A stretch of DNA of 64,000 nt from Cornus controversa (lineage: Eukaryota > Streptophyta > Magnoliopsida > Cornales > Cornaceae): contig CM048845.1 of assembly GCA_026545225.1 (NCBI GenBank), positions 104,280,033 through 104,344,032 of the forward strand, given 5' to 3'. Each line of letters opens with the position of its first letter. The first letter of the stretch is position 1. Of the stretch, positions 51,333 through 63,699 are shown in pieces. The translations under genes and the position numbers were made by a program. The notes under the pieces are model-generated. The model worked only from the letters and a program-made list of their open reading frames with translations, did not search any database and was not told the DNA's origin.

Positions 51333-51866
51333 AGTTAAATTCATTGACCTCCCCTGAGATTTGGTCAAATTACACTTAGAGAGACCGTCTGACCTTTATT
51401 TCTTTCACATCTCTGAAATCTATTTTTTCGGTGGTCGGAATCAATTTTAAGAGTGAAAATATAATTTTGCCCTTGCATTATAATTCACATTATATTTCAA
51501 ATAAAATAAAATATAATAACCTCCTCTGAGGTTTACTGTAATTGCACTGACCTTTCATGAAAAAAAATCTGATTTTTAAAATGACATTTTTGCCCATATT
51601 ATACTTTCGTTCTCTGTTCAGTCTTCTTTTGTACACTTGCTACACCACCACCATCACCACTTATGACCACCATTGATATTTTATCTTGCTCCTAACATAT
51701 TTGATCAATCGCCAAAAACTCTATCACACAAATTCTTTTCAAAGATCTTCGATCATGGTGATATATACACAAACACATACATATGATTGGATCTGTGGAC
51801 CGATTTGTTAAATTTTTTCGTGAGTTAAAGGTACAGGTTGACGAAAACAACCGGGCTAGTGGTGTT
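51333..51866. mobile_element. Truncated Mutator-like element, same family as 10434-11236
   Basis: GTTAAATTCATTGACCTCC followed by CCTGAGATTTGGTCAAATTA matches the left end of the 803-bp element. A second CCTCTGAGGTTTACTGTAAT block near 51522 corresponds to the internal repeat of that left end. No right end is found before the LTR at 51867. Confidence 0.5.
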
Positions 51867-54413
51867 TGTCACACCCGAATTTTTAACGCCCAGGAGGGCA
51901 TGGGAAATGGGGGTGATTAAGTTAAATATCCTCATTCCTAATCACAATTACATTATGATATCATACTTTGCTACCAAGTTGTCACGCCCTGATTTTTGAG
52001 TTATCGGAGACTCTGTCTCTGAGCTCGAACCCCGAGGGTGAGTCATTTTATTAAGTACTAATGAATTACCTCAACCTTTAAATCAATACGAAAGCTTAAT
52101 TACCTACATATGATTACCTACGTATGACTCAGCATCAATCATTTATTATGGGCCCACACATGGCCATATATTCATAAGGCTAGCTGTGGACCACAAGTTT
52201 CGATTGATCAAAACTTACCCTTTGATCAATCAAACAGGGTATTTCGCACAATCAAACTTGGACTTTTGATTAATCGAAATTTTGATCAATCGATGATGTA
52301 TCGAAGTAGTATTGAAATCTTGCTGGAATTGAGGTCTCTTCCGTCGAACAATTTTCGATACAAGTTTGTTCAATCGAAGACTTTTGATTAATCGAAGAGG
52401 GGTCTTCAATTAATCGAAATGATCTTCGATTGAACAAACTTGTATCGAAAATTGTTCGACGGAAGAGACCTCAATTCCAGCAAGATTTCAATACTACTTC
52501 GATGTGTCTTCGATTAATCGAAATGCTCTTTGATAGAAATCCTTAATGCAACACACTTAAAAAAAATCATGTCCAAATCCATCCTAACACATTCCAATTC
52601 CTTAGATACATCCACACAACATTTGTAACATAAATGAATTGCTATAATCTCATAACCTCATACATGCATTCACATCAAAATGTACGAATCATCCATTCCA
52701 TAAAACACATACTTTTGGAAATTCAAAACTATACATCATACTTTCATTCCTCAAAAGCTGTACATATGGCATACATGGCGAATAAATTTGAAAGTTGAGT
52801 ACGTCAAGATGATCCAAATATAAAGACAACATTTTGAAATTACTCAACATGTCACAAAGCGGCATGGACATATATATACATATCCAAAAGAAACTCCAAA
52901 ATTCGCTTGAGCCAATCTAAGTCTCGTATTCCACCGGTGCTTTATCTGAAAAAGGTCTGGCGGAAATGGGTGAGCATACAACTACGCCCAGTAGGAATGA
53001 TCCACCTGACTCAACCTTGACTCAAGCAGCCATGCATAATGAAATCTTTATATGTCTACTTGACATACTTCAATGTTTTTCATACACAAAACATAATCAT
53101 TTTTGAAATCATGTACGATATCTCACACCTCCAACAAACAAAGCAGTTTATAAGGAATCACAATCACAAATAAACTCAACGCCACGTATACTCTGAAATT
53201 ACTTCAACTGGGGACTTCTGCTTATCACATTTCCATAGCAAGAGTCTTTTCAAGACTACATATTCTGTTTGCGCTCCACGGGTTGCTAACCTGACGGAAG
53301 CGACATCCGCTTGGCTAACTTTTGGGCCTTGCACCATAGGGTTTCGAACCCTTCTTAATTCTCACACATGCCCCAAAAATCATAAATTTCCATAAAAGTG
53401 AACATTTATCACATAAATGCACATAACCAAGATTGTCACCAAATTCTTTTAATGAACAACATTTATCAAGTTAATGCATATCCATTTCAACTCAAGCATT
53501 TCACAATGCAAATTCATTCATCTCATGGAAATCAACAATTATGCATTTTCAAGAAAATCTTCTTTTATGCATGTCTTCTCACATATCTTACAATTTCTTC
53601 CCAAATGAATACAAGGTCTCGCAATGCATTCATGATCATCAACCAACACATATATAATGCATACACTCTATCTAGGCATGCTAGATAATTCACATATGCA
53701 ACAAAATTTACATAGCAACTCATGAAAATATTTCATGTTACAAGTATGTGACCTATAAAATCAAAATAAAGAAGAGATTCACACCCTTACCTCATATCTC
53801 AAGCTTTTCTAGCAAAGTTTCAAAATTTAACTTTTTTTAACTTCGTCAAAAGTGAACTTTGTTCGATTCAATGCGTAGCCCTTGCAATGTAGAACAAGTT
53901 GCCCTTCTTAGCGAACTCTCAAATTCGAGCCTAACACCTCTGAAATGAAGAGAGAAGGAATAAGGATGAAGAGGGAGAGTGAGAGAGATATTATTTGGTG
54001 TATCTAATGGCTGGGATCCCAGCCTCCCGATATTTATAATAACTTGGGACGTGAAATGACCGAAATAGCCCCGAGTCACTTAACGTACCCTCCCGACCTC
54101 CGTTTTCAATTTCGAAAGCGGCTATGACTTTGAAATCGCTTCCTTAATTTATTTAACATTTCATTTGGTTTAAAATAAAAAATAATATATTTTTAAAAAA
54201 ATTTTGAATTCCCGAGCCCACCCAACCCGTGTCCCAGACCCTGTTGACCTAAAATTCTCAAATTTCACCAAATGATCCCAATTTTCAAAATCTCTAAACA
54301 ACTCTCCAAACTTATTTTTCACATTTAAAACATGCTAAACATCATTTAATGTGCATTTATGGCAAAATGATGCATAAAAAGAAAATCGCCCAAAATTGGA
54401 CCCGATCTCTACA
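51867..54413 (-). repeat. 3' LTR of the minus-strand Tekay element (~2.5 kb)
   Basis: On the minus strand it begins TGTAGAGATCGGGTCC and ends TTCGGGTGTGACA. The beginning matches TGTAGAGACTGG of the plus-strand element. An internal LTR-end-like module also ends GGGCGTGACA at 51980 and is followed by ACTTGGTAGCAAAG, similar to a primer site. Confidence 0.8.
52300..52503. repeat. Perfect 81-bp inverted repeat with 42-bp spacer in the Tekay LTR
   Basis: The arms 52300-52380 and 52423-52503 are exact reverse complements over all 81 bases (left arm starts ATCGAAGTAGTATTG; right arm starts TCTTCGATTGAAC). The spacer itself contains GATTAATCGAAG and CAATTAATCGAAA, again near-palindromic. A transcript would fold into a long perfect hairpin. 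More TTGATCAATC and TTAATCGAA motifs surround it (52200-52300 and 52500-52535). Confidence 0.95.
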
Positions 54414-57400
54414 ACCTCCCCAACCTTCAAGGAATTTCATCCTCGAAATTAAACGTACCTCAAATGGTGAACAACTCAGGATACTTGGAATGCACTTCTT
54501 GCTCCCATTCCCACGTAGCTTCTTCAACTCCGTGGTATCTCCAAAGTACATTGACCAATGGAATGGTCTTACCCAGAAGTACACGGTCTTTAGTGTCCAA
54601 AATTTGAATTGGCCTCTCCTCATACGACACGTCTTACTCCACCTCAAAGTCTGTCCAATCCAACACATGTGAAGGATCCGGTTTATACCTTTTTAACATA
54701 GAAACATAGAAAGTGTTGTGTACACTTGACATTTATGGTGGTAATGCCAAGCGATATGCAACCTCACCAACATGATCCAAAATCTCAAATGGGTCGATAA
54801 ATCGTAGCGCTAACTTGCCATTACAACCAAATCTCATCAAAATTTTCCATGGTGAGACCTTTAGGAAGACATAGTCCCCCACCTCAATTGCCAAAGGTCG
54901 TCGCCTTCTATCAGCATATCTCTTCTGACAGCTTTGAGCAATGAGCAACCTTTGCTTTATTACTTTAATCTTCTTCTTAGTCTCTCAAACTATATTCGGC
55001 CCCAAGGAAACTGTTTCCTCGACCTCGGTCCAACAGACATGTGCTCTACATGGCCTACCATACAATGCCTCGAATTAAACCATTTCAATGCTAGCTTGAT
55101 AGTTATTGTTATAAGCGAACTCTACCAATGGAAGGTGATCCTCCAAACTGCCCCGAAGATCAGGCACACATGCCTGTAGCATATTCTCCAAATTTTGTAT
55201 AGTACGTTCCGTCTGACTATCCGTTTGAGGATGAAAAACTAAACTAAAATGGAGGTTTGTATCAAGCGCTATCTGAAAACTTTGCTAAAATCGTGATATA
55301 AATCGTGGGTCTCTATTTGACATTATAGAAACTGGCACGCCATGAAGCCTAAGGATTTGCTTAATGTTCAATTGACTGAGAGTATCCACATCATTGGTCA
55401 CTCAGTTAGGAAGAAAATGAGCCACCTTGGTCAATCTGTCGACAACGACCCAAACTGTATCGTGACTTTTACTTGACCTTGGAAGCCCCATCACAAAGTC
55501 CATAATGACATGCTCCCACTTCCACATTTCCATAGGCAATGGTTGTAACAACCCCGTTGGCCTTTGATACTCGGTCTTCACTTGTTGACAAGTGATGCAC
55601 CTCGCTACAAACTGAGCCACATCTTTCTTCATACCCTTCCTCAAGTATTGTTAGCGTAGGTTATGATACATCTTGGTACCACCCGGATGTACTGTAAGCC
55701 TCGATTTGTGAAACTCTTTAATGATATATTTTCTACAAGTTAGGGGAACAAACATCTTCTCCTTGAATTTCAAACTCTTATCGAAATGAATTATCCATCT
55801 TTGCACCACCTCACCACCCAAAATTCGAGTGCGAATAGCCTCTATCTCACCATCCTGCCTCTGCTCCTCAATCATTCTACTCACTAGAGTTGGTTGAGCG
55901 ATAAGAGTAAACAAGGTTGTCGGTCCATCATCCTTATTGAAATATAATCCCATTTATAAGATATCTTTTATCATTTTTCACCACGTATAGCTATACTTGC
56001 CAAATTACCACGTGACTTTCTGCTTAAGGCATCCGCTACCACATTAGCCTTTTCCGGATGATATTGCAAGTCAAAATCATAGTCTTCCATGTACTTCATC
56101 CACCTTCATTGTCTCATATTCAAATCCTTTTGTGAGAAAAGGTATTTGAGACTCTTGTGATCAAAAAATACCTCAAATCTCTCCCCATACAAATAATGTC
56201 TCCACACTTGAAGTGAGAAAATCACCGCCGCCAATTCCAAGTCGTGTGTTGGATAATTTTGTTCATGTGTTTTCAATTGCCTTGAACCATATGCCAATAC
56301 TCTTTCGGTTTGCATCAACACACATCCCAAACCAAATCGTGAAGTATCACAATAAGTTGTGTATCCCAAATCACGTCCTGGAATGATCAAAATTGGAGCC
56401 GAAGTTAATCGACTATTTAATTCCATGAATGCATGCTCGCAAGCATCATGCCACACAAATTTAATTCCTTTCTGGGTAAGTTTGGTCATTGGTGCCACTA
56501 ACCTCGAAAGTCCTTTACGAACCTCCAATAATACTCGACTAATCCCCAAGAAACTACGTATTTCAAATACACTTTTTGGTCTTTCCCAATTCATCACCAC
56601 CTCTATCTTGGATGAATCTACGAAAACTCCTCATTTGGATACAACGTGCCCAGGGAACTTCACCTCCGCTAGCCAAAATTCACACTTCTCGTATTTGACA
56701 TATAATGGGTTCTCTCTTAGGAGTTGTAACACTATCCTCAAGTGACCCTCATGCTCCTCTTCCAAAAATAAGTACACTAAGATGTCATCAACTAACACTA
56801 CCACAAATTCATAAACGCCGCCGGTGCATTTGTCAAACCAAACGGCATAACCAATAACTCATAGTGTCCATATCGTGTGCGAAAACTAGTTTTCTGAATG
56901 TCTTTATCTCTAACACCTAACTGATAATATCTCGATCTTAACTTAATCTTTGAGAAACATTTTGAGCCCTTAAATTGATCGAACAAATCATCTATTGTTG
57001 GCAAATGATACTTGTTCTTGATCGTTGCCCGATTCAAGTTCTGGTAGTCAATACAAAATCGTAAAGACCCGTCTTTCGTCTTAACAAAAAGAAACGGAGC
57101 TCCCCAATGCGAAGTATTAGGACGTACAAATCCCTTGTCTATGAACTCTTGTAATTAGTCTTTTAACTCTTTCAATTCAGTCGGTGCCATCCGGTACGGT
57201 ACTATAAAAATGGGCGCGGTACCTGGCCTGGGCAAGTTCTATAACAAATTCCACTTCACGTTTCTGAGGAACCTCTGTTAAGTCCTCCGAAAACACATCC
57301 AAAAACTCATGTACTACACGAGAAAACTTTCCACGTGTGATATCCCCACCATCCACTAGCAAGTTTGCTAAGAAATATCCAAGTCCTTTTTTATCACTAA

Positions 57401-58800
57401 GACTATGCGAAGATGAAAAATAGAAATTGTCTCGTTCTCCCACAAAACAAATACCATCACCCTCCAATGTACATAAGGTCACTCTTCCACGATAACAATC
57501 AATGTTAGCTTTATAAGTAGACAACCAGTCTATACACAATATCACATCAAAGCTAGACATGTCGAGGATAATGAAATCAAAGACCAATTGGTGTCCCGAA
57601 ATCTCGATCTCACAAGACCGACATACACTACCCAAAGTCACACTACCTCCAACTAGTGTATCAATGGATAAAGTTGTGTCCAAGGATGACACATCTAACC
57701 CCAAAGCACAAGCAAATGCAATAGAAATGAATGAATGAGCTGCACCTGAGTCCACTAAAACCCTAGTCCAAGAGCTAGAAACTAGGAATATACCTCGAAC
57801 CACCGATGATTTTGCTGAGGTCTCTCTAGGAATAAGAGTGAAGGCACAACCTTGTGATCTCTGACCCTGCTGCTCGGTACCCTGATATCTAGACTGCTGA
57901 CTAGGAGCACTAGACATGAGTCCTCTAGTCGGTGCCCGTGAGCTTTGAACATATGGTACTGCTTGTGGTGGTGACAATGCTCTAAAGCCCGACAGTAGAG
58001 TAGTATGTTGCATAGAACGCTGCTGTGAACCAACTCCACTTTGTGTACCCTTCTTTTGGGGACAGTTCCAACTAATGTGCCCCATCTGCTGATAATGGTA
58101 ACACTTCTTTTCTGCCACTAAAGTAGCTTACCCTTGTCTACACTCAAACCTATAGTGCCCAGGTTGCTGACAGTTGAAACACACCACTCTAGATCATAAA
58201 GATCCAGTGGGAACAGTCACAGATGGTGTCAATCGTGCTTGTTGCTGCACTTGCTAATACAAACCACCATCCTTTTGCTTCTTCCTAGCACAATTGTCCG
58301 GAAGGGACCCCCGTGCTCCTCATTTGATTCTTTGCATCCATAACTCTTTGATTATCATTGCTCATTTCCTCCGCAATCAATGCTCTCTTTACCACCATAG
58401 CGTAGCTTATCAAACCCAACATTGAAATTTTATCCCTTATAAAAGTTCGGAGACCCCTCACAAACTTCTTCACCTTAAACTCCTCCGTAGGGATCACCTC
58501 TTGTGTGAAACGAGCCAATGAAGTGAATTTGGTCTCGTACTTCATGACTGTCATGGTGCCTTGAAGCATTTTGTAGAACTCTTGCCTCCAGTTGTCCTTC
58601 ATCGTTACTGAAAAGTATTTCTCAAAGAAAAACACTTGGAACATATCCCAATTCATCGTCTCGATGTCATGGTAGTTCTCGATAAACTTTCACCAACAGT
58701 TGACCTCATCTGTAAGATGATGGGCGGTCACTTTCACTCTCAAGTCCTCCTCTACCTTTTGTGATTGATTTTCACCAATCGGCTATGAAGGGCAGTCGCT

Positions 58801-59052
58801 TAAGCGACTGTACCTAACTCTCCTCTGAAAAAAAATTAAAGATGGGTCAAACCGGTACTCCAGGTACTCCCCTCCCTCTACCTCTGCGAAACCCATCTGC
58901 AGCCTCTAATGTGGTTACGCGTCGTTGACTTCGACCCAGTCAGTCCTTACCCACCATCAAGCTTCCACACAACAAACTTAATTCTCTCTCCTGCTCTGTA
59001 TTTGGTGTGTTTTGGTCTGGTTTGATTGATTCCTTTGTTCGAAGATTGAAAG
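58801..59052 (+). promoter_or_regulatory. Short upstream region of the NLR gene, with W-box-like TTGACT
   Basis: Only about 250 bp separate the last recognisable retrotransposon text from the NLR start codon. TTGACT at 58925-58930 fits the WRKY W-box core TTGACY, common in defence-gene promoters. A single short match is weak evidence. The CT-rich text near 58981-58995 may be leader. Confidence 0.35.
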
Positions 59053-62000
59053 ATGGTTATCGGGGAGATATTTCTGTCGGCGTTCATTCAAGTGCTATTT
59101 CAGAAGTTGGCATCCCCAGAGTTGCTCAACTTTGCACGCGGAGAGGGACTTGACACTAAGTTGGCGAAGCTCAGGAAGACTTTGACCAATGTTTATGCGG
59201 TGCTGGACGACGCCGAGGAGAAAGAAACAACAAACAGAGCTGTGAAGCAGTGGCTGGAGGATCTCAAGGACCTCGCTTACGATATTGATGATGTGCTCGA
59301 CGATTTTACCACCGAAGCTTTACGACGAAAGTTGATGGATCATCAAGCTAGCACCAGCAAGGTAAAGAAACTCATCCCTACTTGTTGTACTAGATTCACT
59401 CCCAGTGCTGTTATGTTTGATTACGACATGAGGTCCAAGATAAAGGAAATCAATGACAGATTACAAGATATTGTAAGACAAAAAGATGAACTGAGTTTGA
59501 AAGACAACGTTGGAGGGATCAGATCGCGCAGAGCAAGAGAGAGATTGCCCACCACTTGTTTGGTTGACAAATCTCGTGTTTATGGCAGAGAAAATGATAA
59601 ACAGGCAATACTTGACTTGTTATTGATGAAGGGAGAAACTAGTGATGGTGAAATCTCAGTCATTCCAATTGTGGGTATGGGAGGTGTCGGGAAAACCACT
59701 CTGGCTCAGTTGATCTACGAGGATGACACTCTGAAAGGCCAATTTGAACTGAAGGCATGGGCTTGTGTTTCTGACTATTTCGATGTAATTGGGGTGACCA
59801 GGACAATTCTTGAGTCAATTACTTCCCAAACCTATGACTTTAAAGATCTAAATGTGCTTCAAGTCAAACTCAAGGAAACTCTGTCAGGGAAGAAATTTCT
59901 TCTTGTTTTGGATGATATTTGGAATGAGAACCCTAACAATTGGGATCTCCTACGTGTTCCTTTTCTAGCCGGGGCACCCGGAAGCAAAATTATATTTACA
60001 ACTCGCAATGACAGAGTGGCATCAATCATGAGTACCGTTGGTACTTACCGTCTAAACAAGTTATCAGATGATGACTGCCTATCTTTATTTGCTCAGTGTT
60101 CACTTGGAAGAAGAGATTTTGAAGCACATCCGGATTTAAAAGAAATTGGTGAGGAAATAGTGAAGAAATGTAACGGCCTGCCTTTGGCAGCAAAGACGCT
60201 CGGAGGTCTATTACGCACTGAATTGGGAAAGAAAAGGTGGGAAGACATATTGAATAGCAAGATATGGGAGCTACCACCAGAAAGAAGTGACATTCTTCCG
60301 GCTCTTAAATTGAGCTATCATTATCTCCCTTCTCATTTGAAGCAGTGCTTTGCTTACTGCTCAATATTTCCAAAAGACTATGAATTTGACAAAGATGAGC
60401 TGATTTTGTTGTGGATGGCAGAAGGCCTTTTGCAGCTAACAAAAGGAAAGCAGGAAGATTTTGGCATCGAATGTTTTGATGATCTACTCTCAAGGTCTTT
60501 TTCCAGCAATCAAGTGGTAATAAGGCGGGATTTGTGATGCATGACCTCATGAATGATCTGGCTCAATTTGTTGCTGGAGAAATATGTTTCAGGTTAATGA
60601 ATCATTTTGATGGTAATGACCAATTTGCAATTTCTAAACGGGCTCGACACTTGTCTTACACTCGTCAAGAGTATGAACTGTTCCAAAAGTTCAAGGGTCT
60701 TTATGAAGTGCAAGGTTTGCGTACGTTCTTATCATTACCAGTTCACAAAGTGTCTCTCTGGCCAGAATATCACTACTTAAGCAACAAGGTATTGTTCGAT
60801 TTATTGCCTAAATTACATGGCTTAAGGGTATTGTCTTTGTCTGGGTATGGAATAAGCGAGCTACCAAATTCAATTGACAACTTGAAGCATTTACGGTACC
60901 TCAATTTATCTTATACTTCAATCCAACGGTTACCTGAATCATTGGGTACTTTCTATAATTTGCAAACACTGTCATTACGCAACTGCAAAGCTCTTCGTAT
61001 GTTGCCCTCAAGCATTGTAAATTTAGTTAACTTGCGTCATCTTGACAATGCTAACACCAATCGATTACAAGAGATGCCTTCGGGGATTGGCCGTTTGATA
61101 AATTTGCAGACGTTGTCAAAGCTTATTGTGGGAAAACATAATGGGCCAAAACTAATGGAGTTGAAGCACCTACTGCATCTACGCGGGATGCTTTCTGTTG
61201 CAGAGTTACAAAATGTAATGAATGTTCGAGAAGCAGTGGAGGCAAATTTGATGGGTAAGCAGGACCTTGATGAATTAGAGTTGGCATGGTGCGAAGACAT
61301 TGATGATGCTCGAAATGAAAAACTTGAAATGGATGTACTTGACATGCTAAAACCATGTAGAACCCTAAAACAGCTCAAAGTTAAGTTCTACCGGGGTACA
61401 AGTTTTCCAAGTTGGATAGGAGATCCATCGTTCTCTAAAATGGTGAATCTAAGTCTAATTGGTTGTTCAAAATGCCGGTGTTTACCATCACTTGGGCGAA
61501 TGCCCATGCTCAAGTACCTATGCATTCAAGGCTTGCATGAAGTTAAGAGTGTGGGGGTCAAGTTCTATACGGATGGTTGTCCAATGGAATTTCCAGCTTT
61601 TCCATCACTGGAGAGTCTAACATTTGAGGATATGCCAGAATGGGAGGAATGGTGTTTCTTTAATAATGGCGTTGAAGAAGATCAACGACGATATTTCCCT
61701 CGCCTCCAAGTGCTTACTGTACGTAAATGTCCCAAGTTGTGTAGAGTTTCAATTTTAAGGCTTCCCTCTCTTTGCGAATTACACCTGGAAGAATGTGATG
61801 AGGTGGTGTTAAAAAGTGTTACTGATTTGACCTCACTAACCACCTTGAAAGTTGAGCGTGTTAGGGGGCTATCTAAACTCCCAGCAGATCTGATTCAATT
61901 TTTGGCTGCACTTGAAGTTATCAAATTTAATAAATGTGAGCAACTAGTTACTTTGTGGGAGAGTGGTTTTACATCCTTTTGTAAACTTGAAAGTTTGAAA

Positions 62001-63071
62001 ATAAGTGAGTGTGTCAATCTGGAGAAGCTACCGGATGGGTTGAACAACCTAACATCTCTTAAGTCGTTGGATGTGAGTGGGTGTCCAAAACTTGTGTGCT
62101 TTCCAGAAAAAGGTGTCCCTTCCATGCTTAAAAAGCTTCGTCTGAAAGAGTGCGAGAGCTTGAAGTCCCTCCCGGATGGCATCTCTCATCTTGAATATTT
62201 GATTGTCAGAAATTGTTCATCTCTGAGGTCGTGGCCAACAGACACGTTTCCCACCACACTCAAAGATATTACAATTGAGACATGCATGCAATTGGAGTGG
62301 GTTTCAGAGACAATAATGGTACATGAGAACACTAGTAGTATGTCATCACTTGAATTTATATCCATATGTAATTGGCCAAATATGGGAGGGTTAGTTGGCT
62401 GCCTCAACCATTTTGCAAATCTCGGATATCTGTGGATAAATAATTGCGACAGATTGGAGTGTTTGCCAGAAAGAGGTTGTTTATCCATTCCCAACCTTAG
62501 AAATCTTACCATCTGGGATTGCGTGAATGTGAGGTCCTTGCCGCCATTCGATCAGATTCAAAGCCTGGCACGCCTCCGATTGCTTGGTTGTCCAAAACTT
62601 GAGTTGTTTGGGAACGGGAATTTGCCCCTAAAACTTGAAAACATTACAATTGATTGTGATTTCGGGATACCACTGTCAGAGTGGGGGCTGAACAGACTCA
62701 CTTCTCTTAAAGAATTCCGTATCTATGATGGATTTTCGGAGATGGTTTGCTTTCCTGATGAAGAAGAAGAAGAAGAGTATTGTTTGTTTCCTTCAACTCT
62801 AACCAAATTAAATATCTCGAATCTCCCGAATCTGGAATGCATATCATCCAAGGGGCTCCGGAACCTCACCTCTCTTCAACATCTACATTTCCGAAGATGC
62901 CCTAAGCTTCGGTCCTTGCCTAAGGAGGGGCTGCCTTCCACGCTTCAATCGATGGAAATACATAAATGTCCAATTCTAAAAGAAAGGTGTATGAAGGACA
63001 GAGGAGATTACTGGCCCATCATTGCCGACATCCCCTGCGTCAATATAGATGATCGTTACATTTATGAATAA
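59053..63071 (+). CDS. CC-NB-LRR immune receptor, RPP13-like-1 type, with one frameshift
   Basis: Intracellular NLR receptors sense pathogen effectors and trigger defence. The first frame (59053-60537, 494 aa) holds a coiled-coil Rx_N domain (EDLKDLAYDIDDVLDDF), P-loop GMGGVGKTT (about residue 207), kinase-2 LLVLDDIWNE (about 282; W after DD is typical of the CC class), RNBS-B GSKIIFTTRND, GLPLAAKTLGGLL (about 374) and CFAYCSIFPKDYEF. The second frame (60534-63071) starts at the MHD motif (MHDLMNDLAQFVAGE) and continues with many leucine-rich repeats to YIYE. Both would form one protein of about 1339 aa, the usual size, if the T run at 60498-60502 had one more T. No in-frame stop was seen elsewhere. 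It could be a sequencing error, a recent pseudogene, or a truncated CC-NB allele. There are no introns in the coding part. A 3'-UTR intron (GTAAGC at 63120) is likely. Confidence 0.93.
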
Positions 63072-63690
63072 GAGTTGAGGACTAATCATCTGATTTCATG
63101 GCCGTTACTTTCTATCAGGTAAGCCCGTTCCACTGCACTCAACATAAAAAAATAAAGAAACATTCCTTGAGATTTTATGCATTTCTTGGCAAATGAAATG
63201 TCATATGTCTGTTCTTATATTCATGCTCTATGGTCTGTTTGCTAATATTTGAATACAGTCCTTTTTTGTTATTCATGCAAGTAGGATCTTACCATTTATT
63301 ATGTACATTGCAGCTTTGTTAAATTTAAACTCTCTTTTTTTAGAGCAAATTCTAGTATTTTTCATATGCAGCATAGAGAGAGTAATTTGTCTGGTCCTAA
63401 CATATTTAGGTAATTAATTGTAGATTGTTGAAAGGAATGTTATTGCGTTTACTTTATTCTCATAGTTAAGCTCCATTTGTCTTGACCAAGATAATTGATG
63501 GAAGATTATCTACTTTATTCTCCAGGATTGTGGATCTCATTGGAACTTATGCCTATTCTCTCTTCACACCTTAAATTTAATTTTTCTTCTTCTAAAATTG
63601 TGCAGCCAAAACTAAATTGATCCCCTTTTTTTTTATTTTGTGATATTAATTACATATATAGAACAACTTTTGTACTCTTTTTACCTTTTT
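63072..63690 (+). other. 3' flank of the NLR gene with a probable 3'-UTR intron
   Basis: Shortly after the stop, TATCAG is followed by GTAAGCC (donor at 63120). Possible acceptors are TTCTCCAG at about 63525 and TGTGCAG at about 63605. Introns in the 3' UTR are known in related NLR genes. No further coding sequence was seen. Confidence 0.45.
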
Positions 63691-63699
63691 ACTTTCTTT

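Larger units (their letters stand above)
51867..58800 (-). mobile_element. Ty3/gypsy chromovirus, Tekay/Del type, minus strand, 5' end missing, broken
   Basis: Going along the minus strand: gag (about 58800-58280, with NWDMFQVFFFEKYF and TEEFKVKKFVRGLR), CCHC zinc knuckles (about 58200-58030), protease (about 57790-57480; RVLVDSGAAHSFIS), reverse transcriptase (about 57180-56640), RNase H (about 56600-56100), integrase (about 55990-54950; H2C2-type text CITCQQVKTEYQRP), integrase tail and chromodomain-like region (about 54950-54420), purine tract, and 3' LTR (54413-51867). The order and long LTR fit Tekay/Del chromoviruses. It is a fossil with roughly ten breaks in the coding part. No 5' LTR is found before the NLR gene, so the 5' part is gone and no target duplication can be tested. 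Confidence 0.9.

Noticed and set aside
53260-53350. tRNA-like text (GGTTTCGAACCC)
   Set aside because: No cloverleaf can be formed around it, and it lies within the Tekay LTR.
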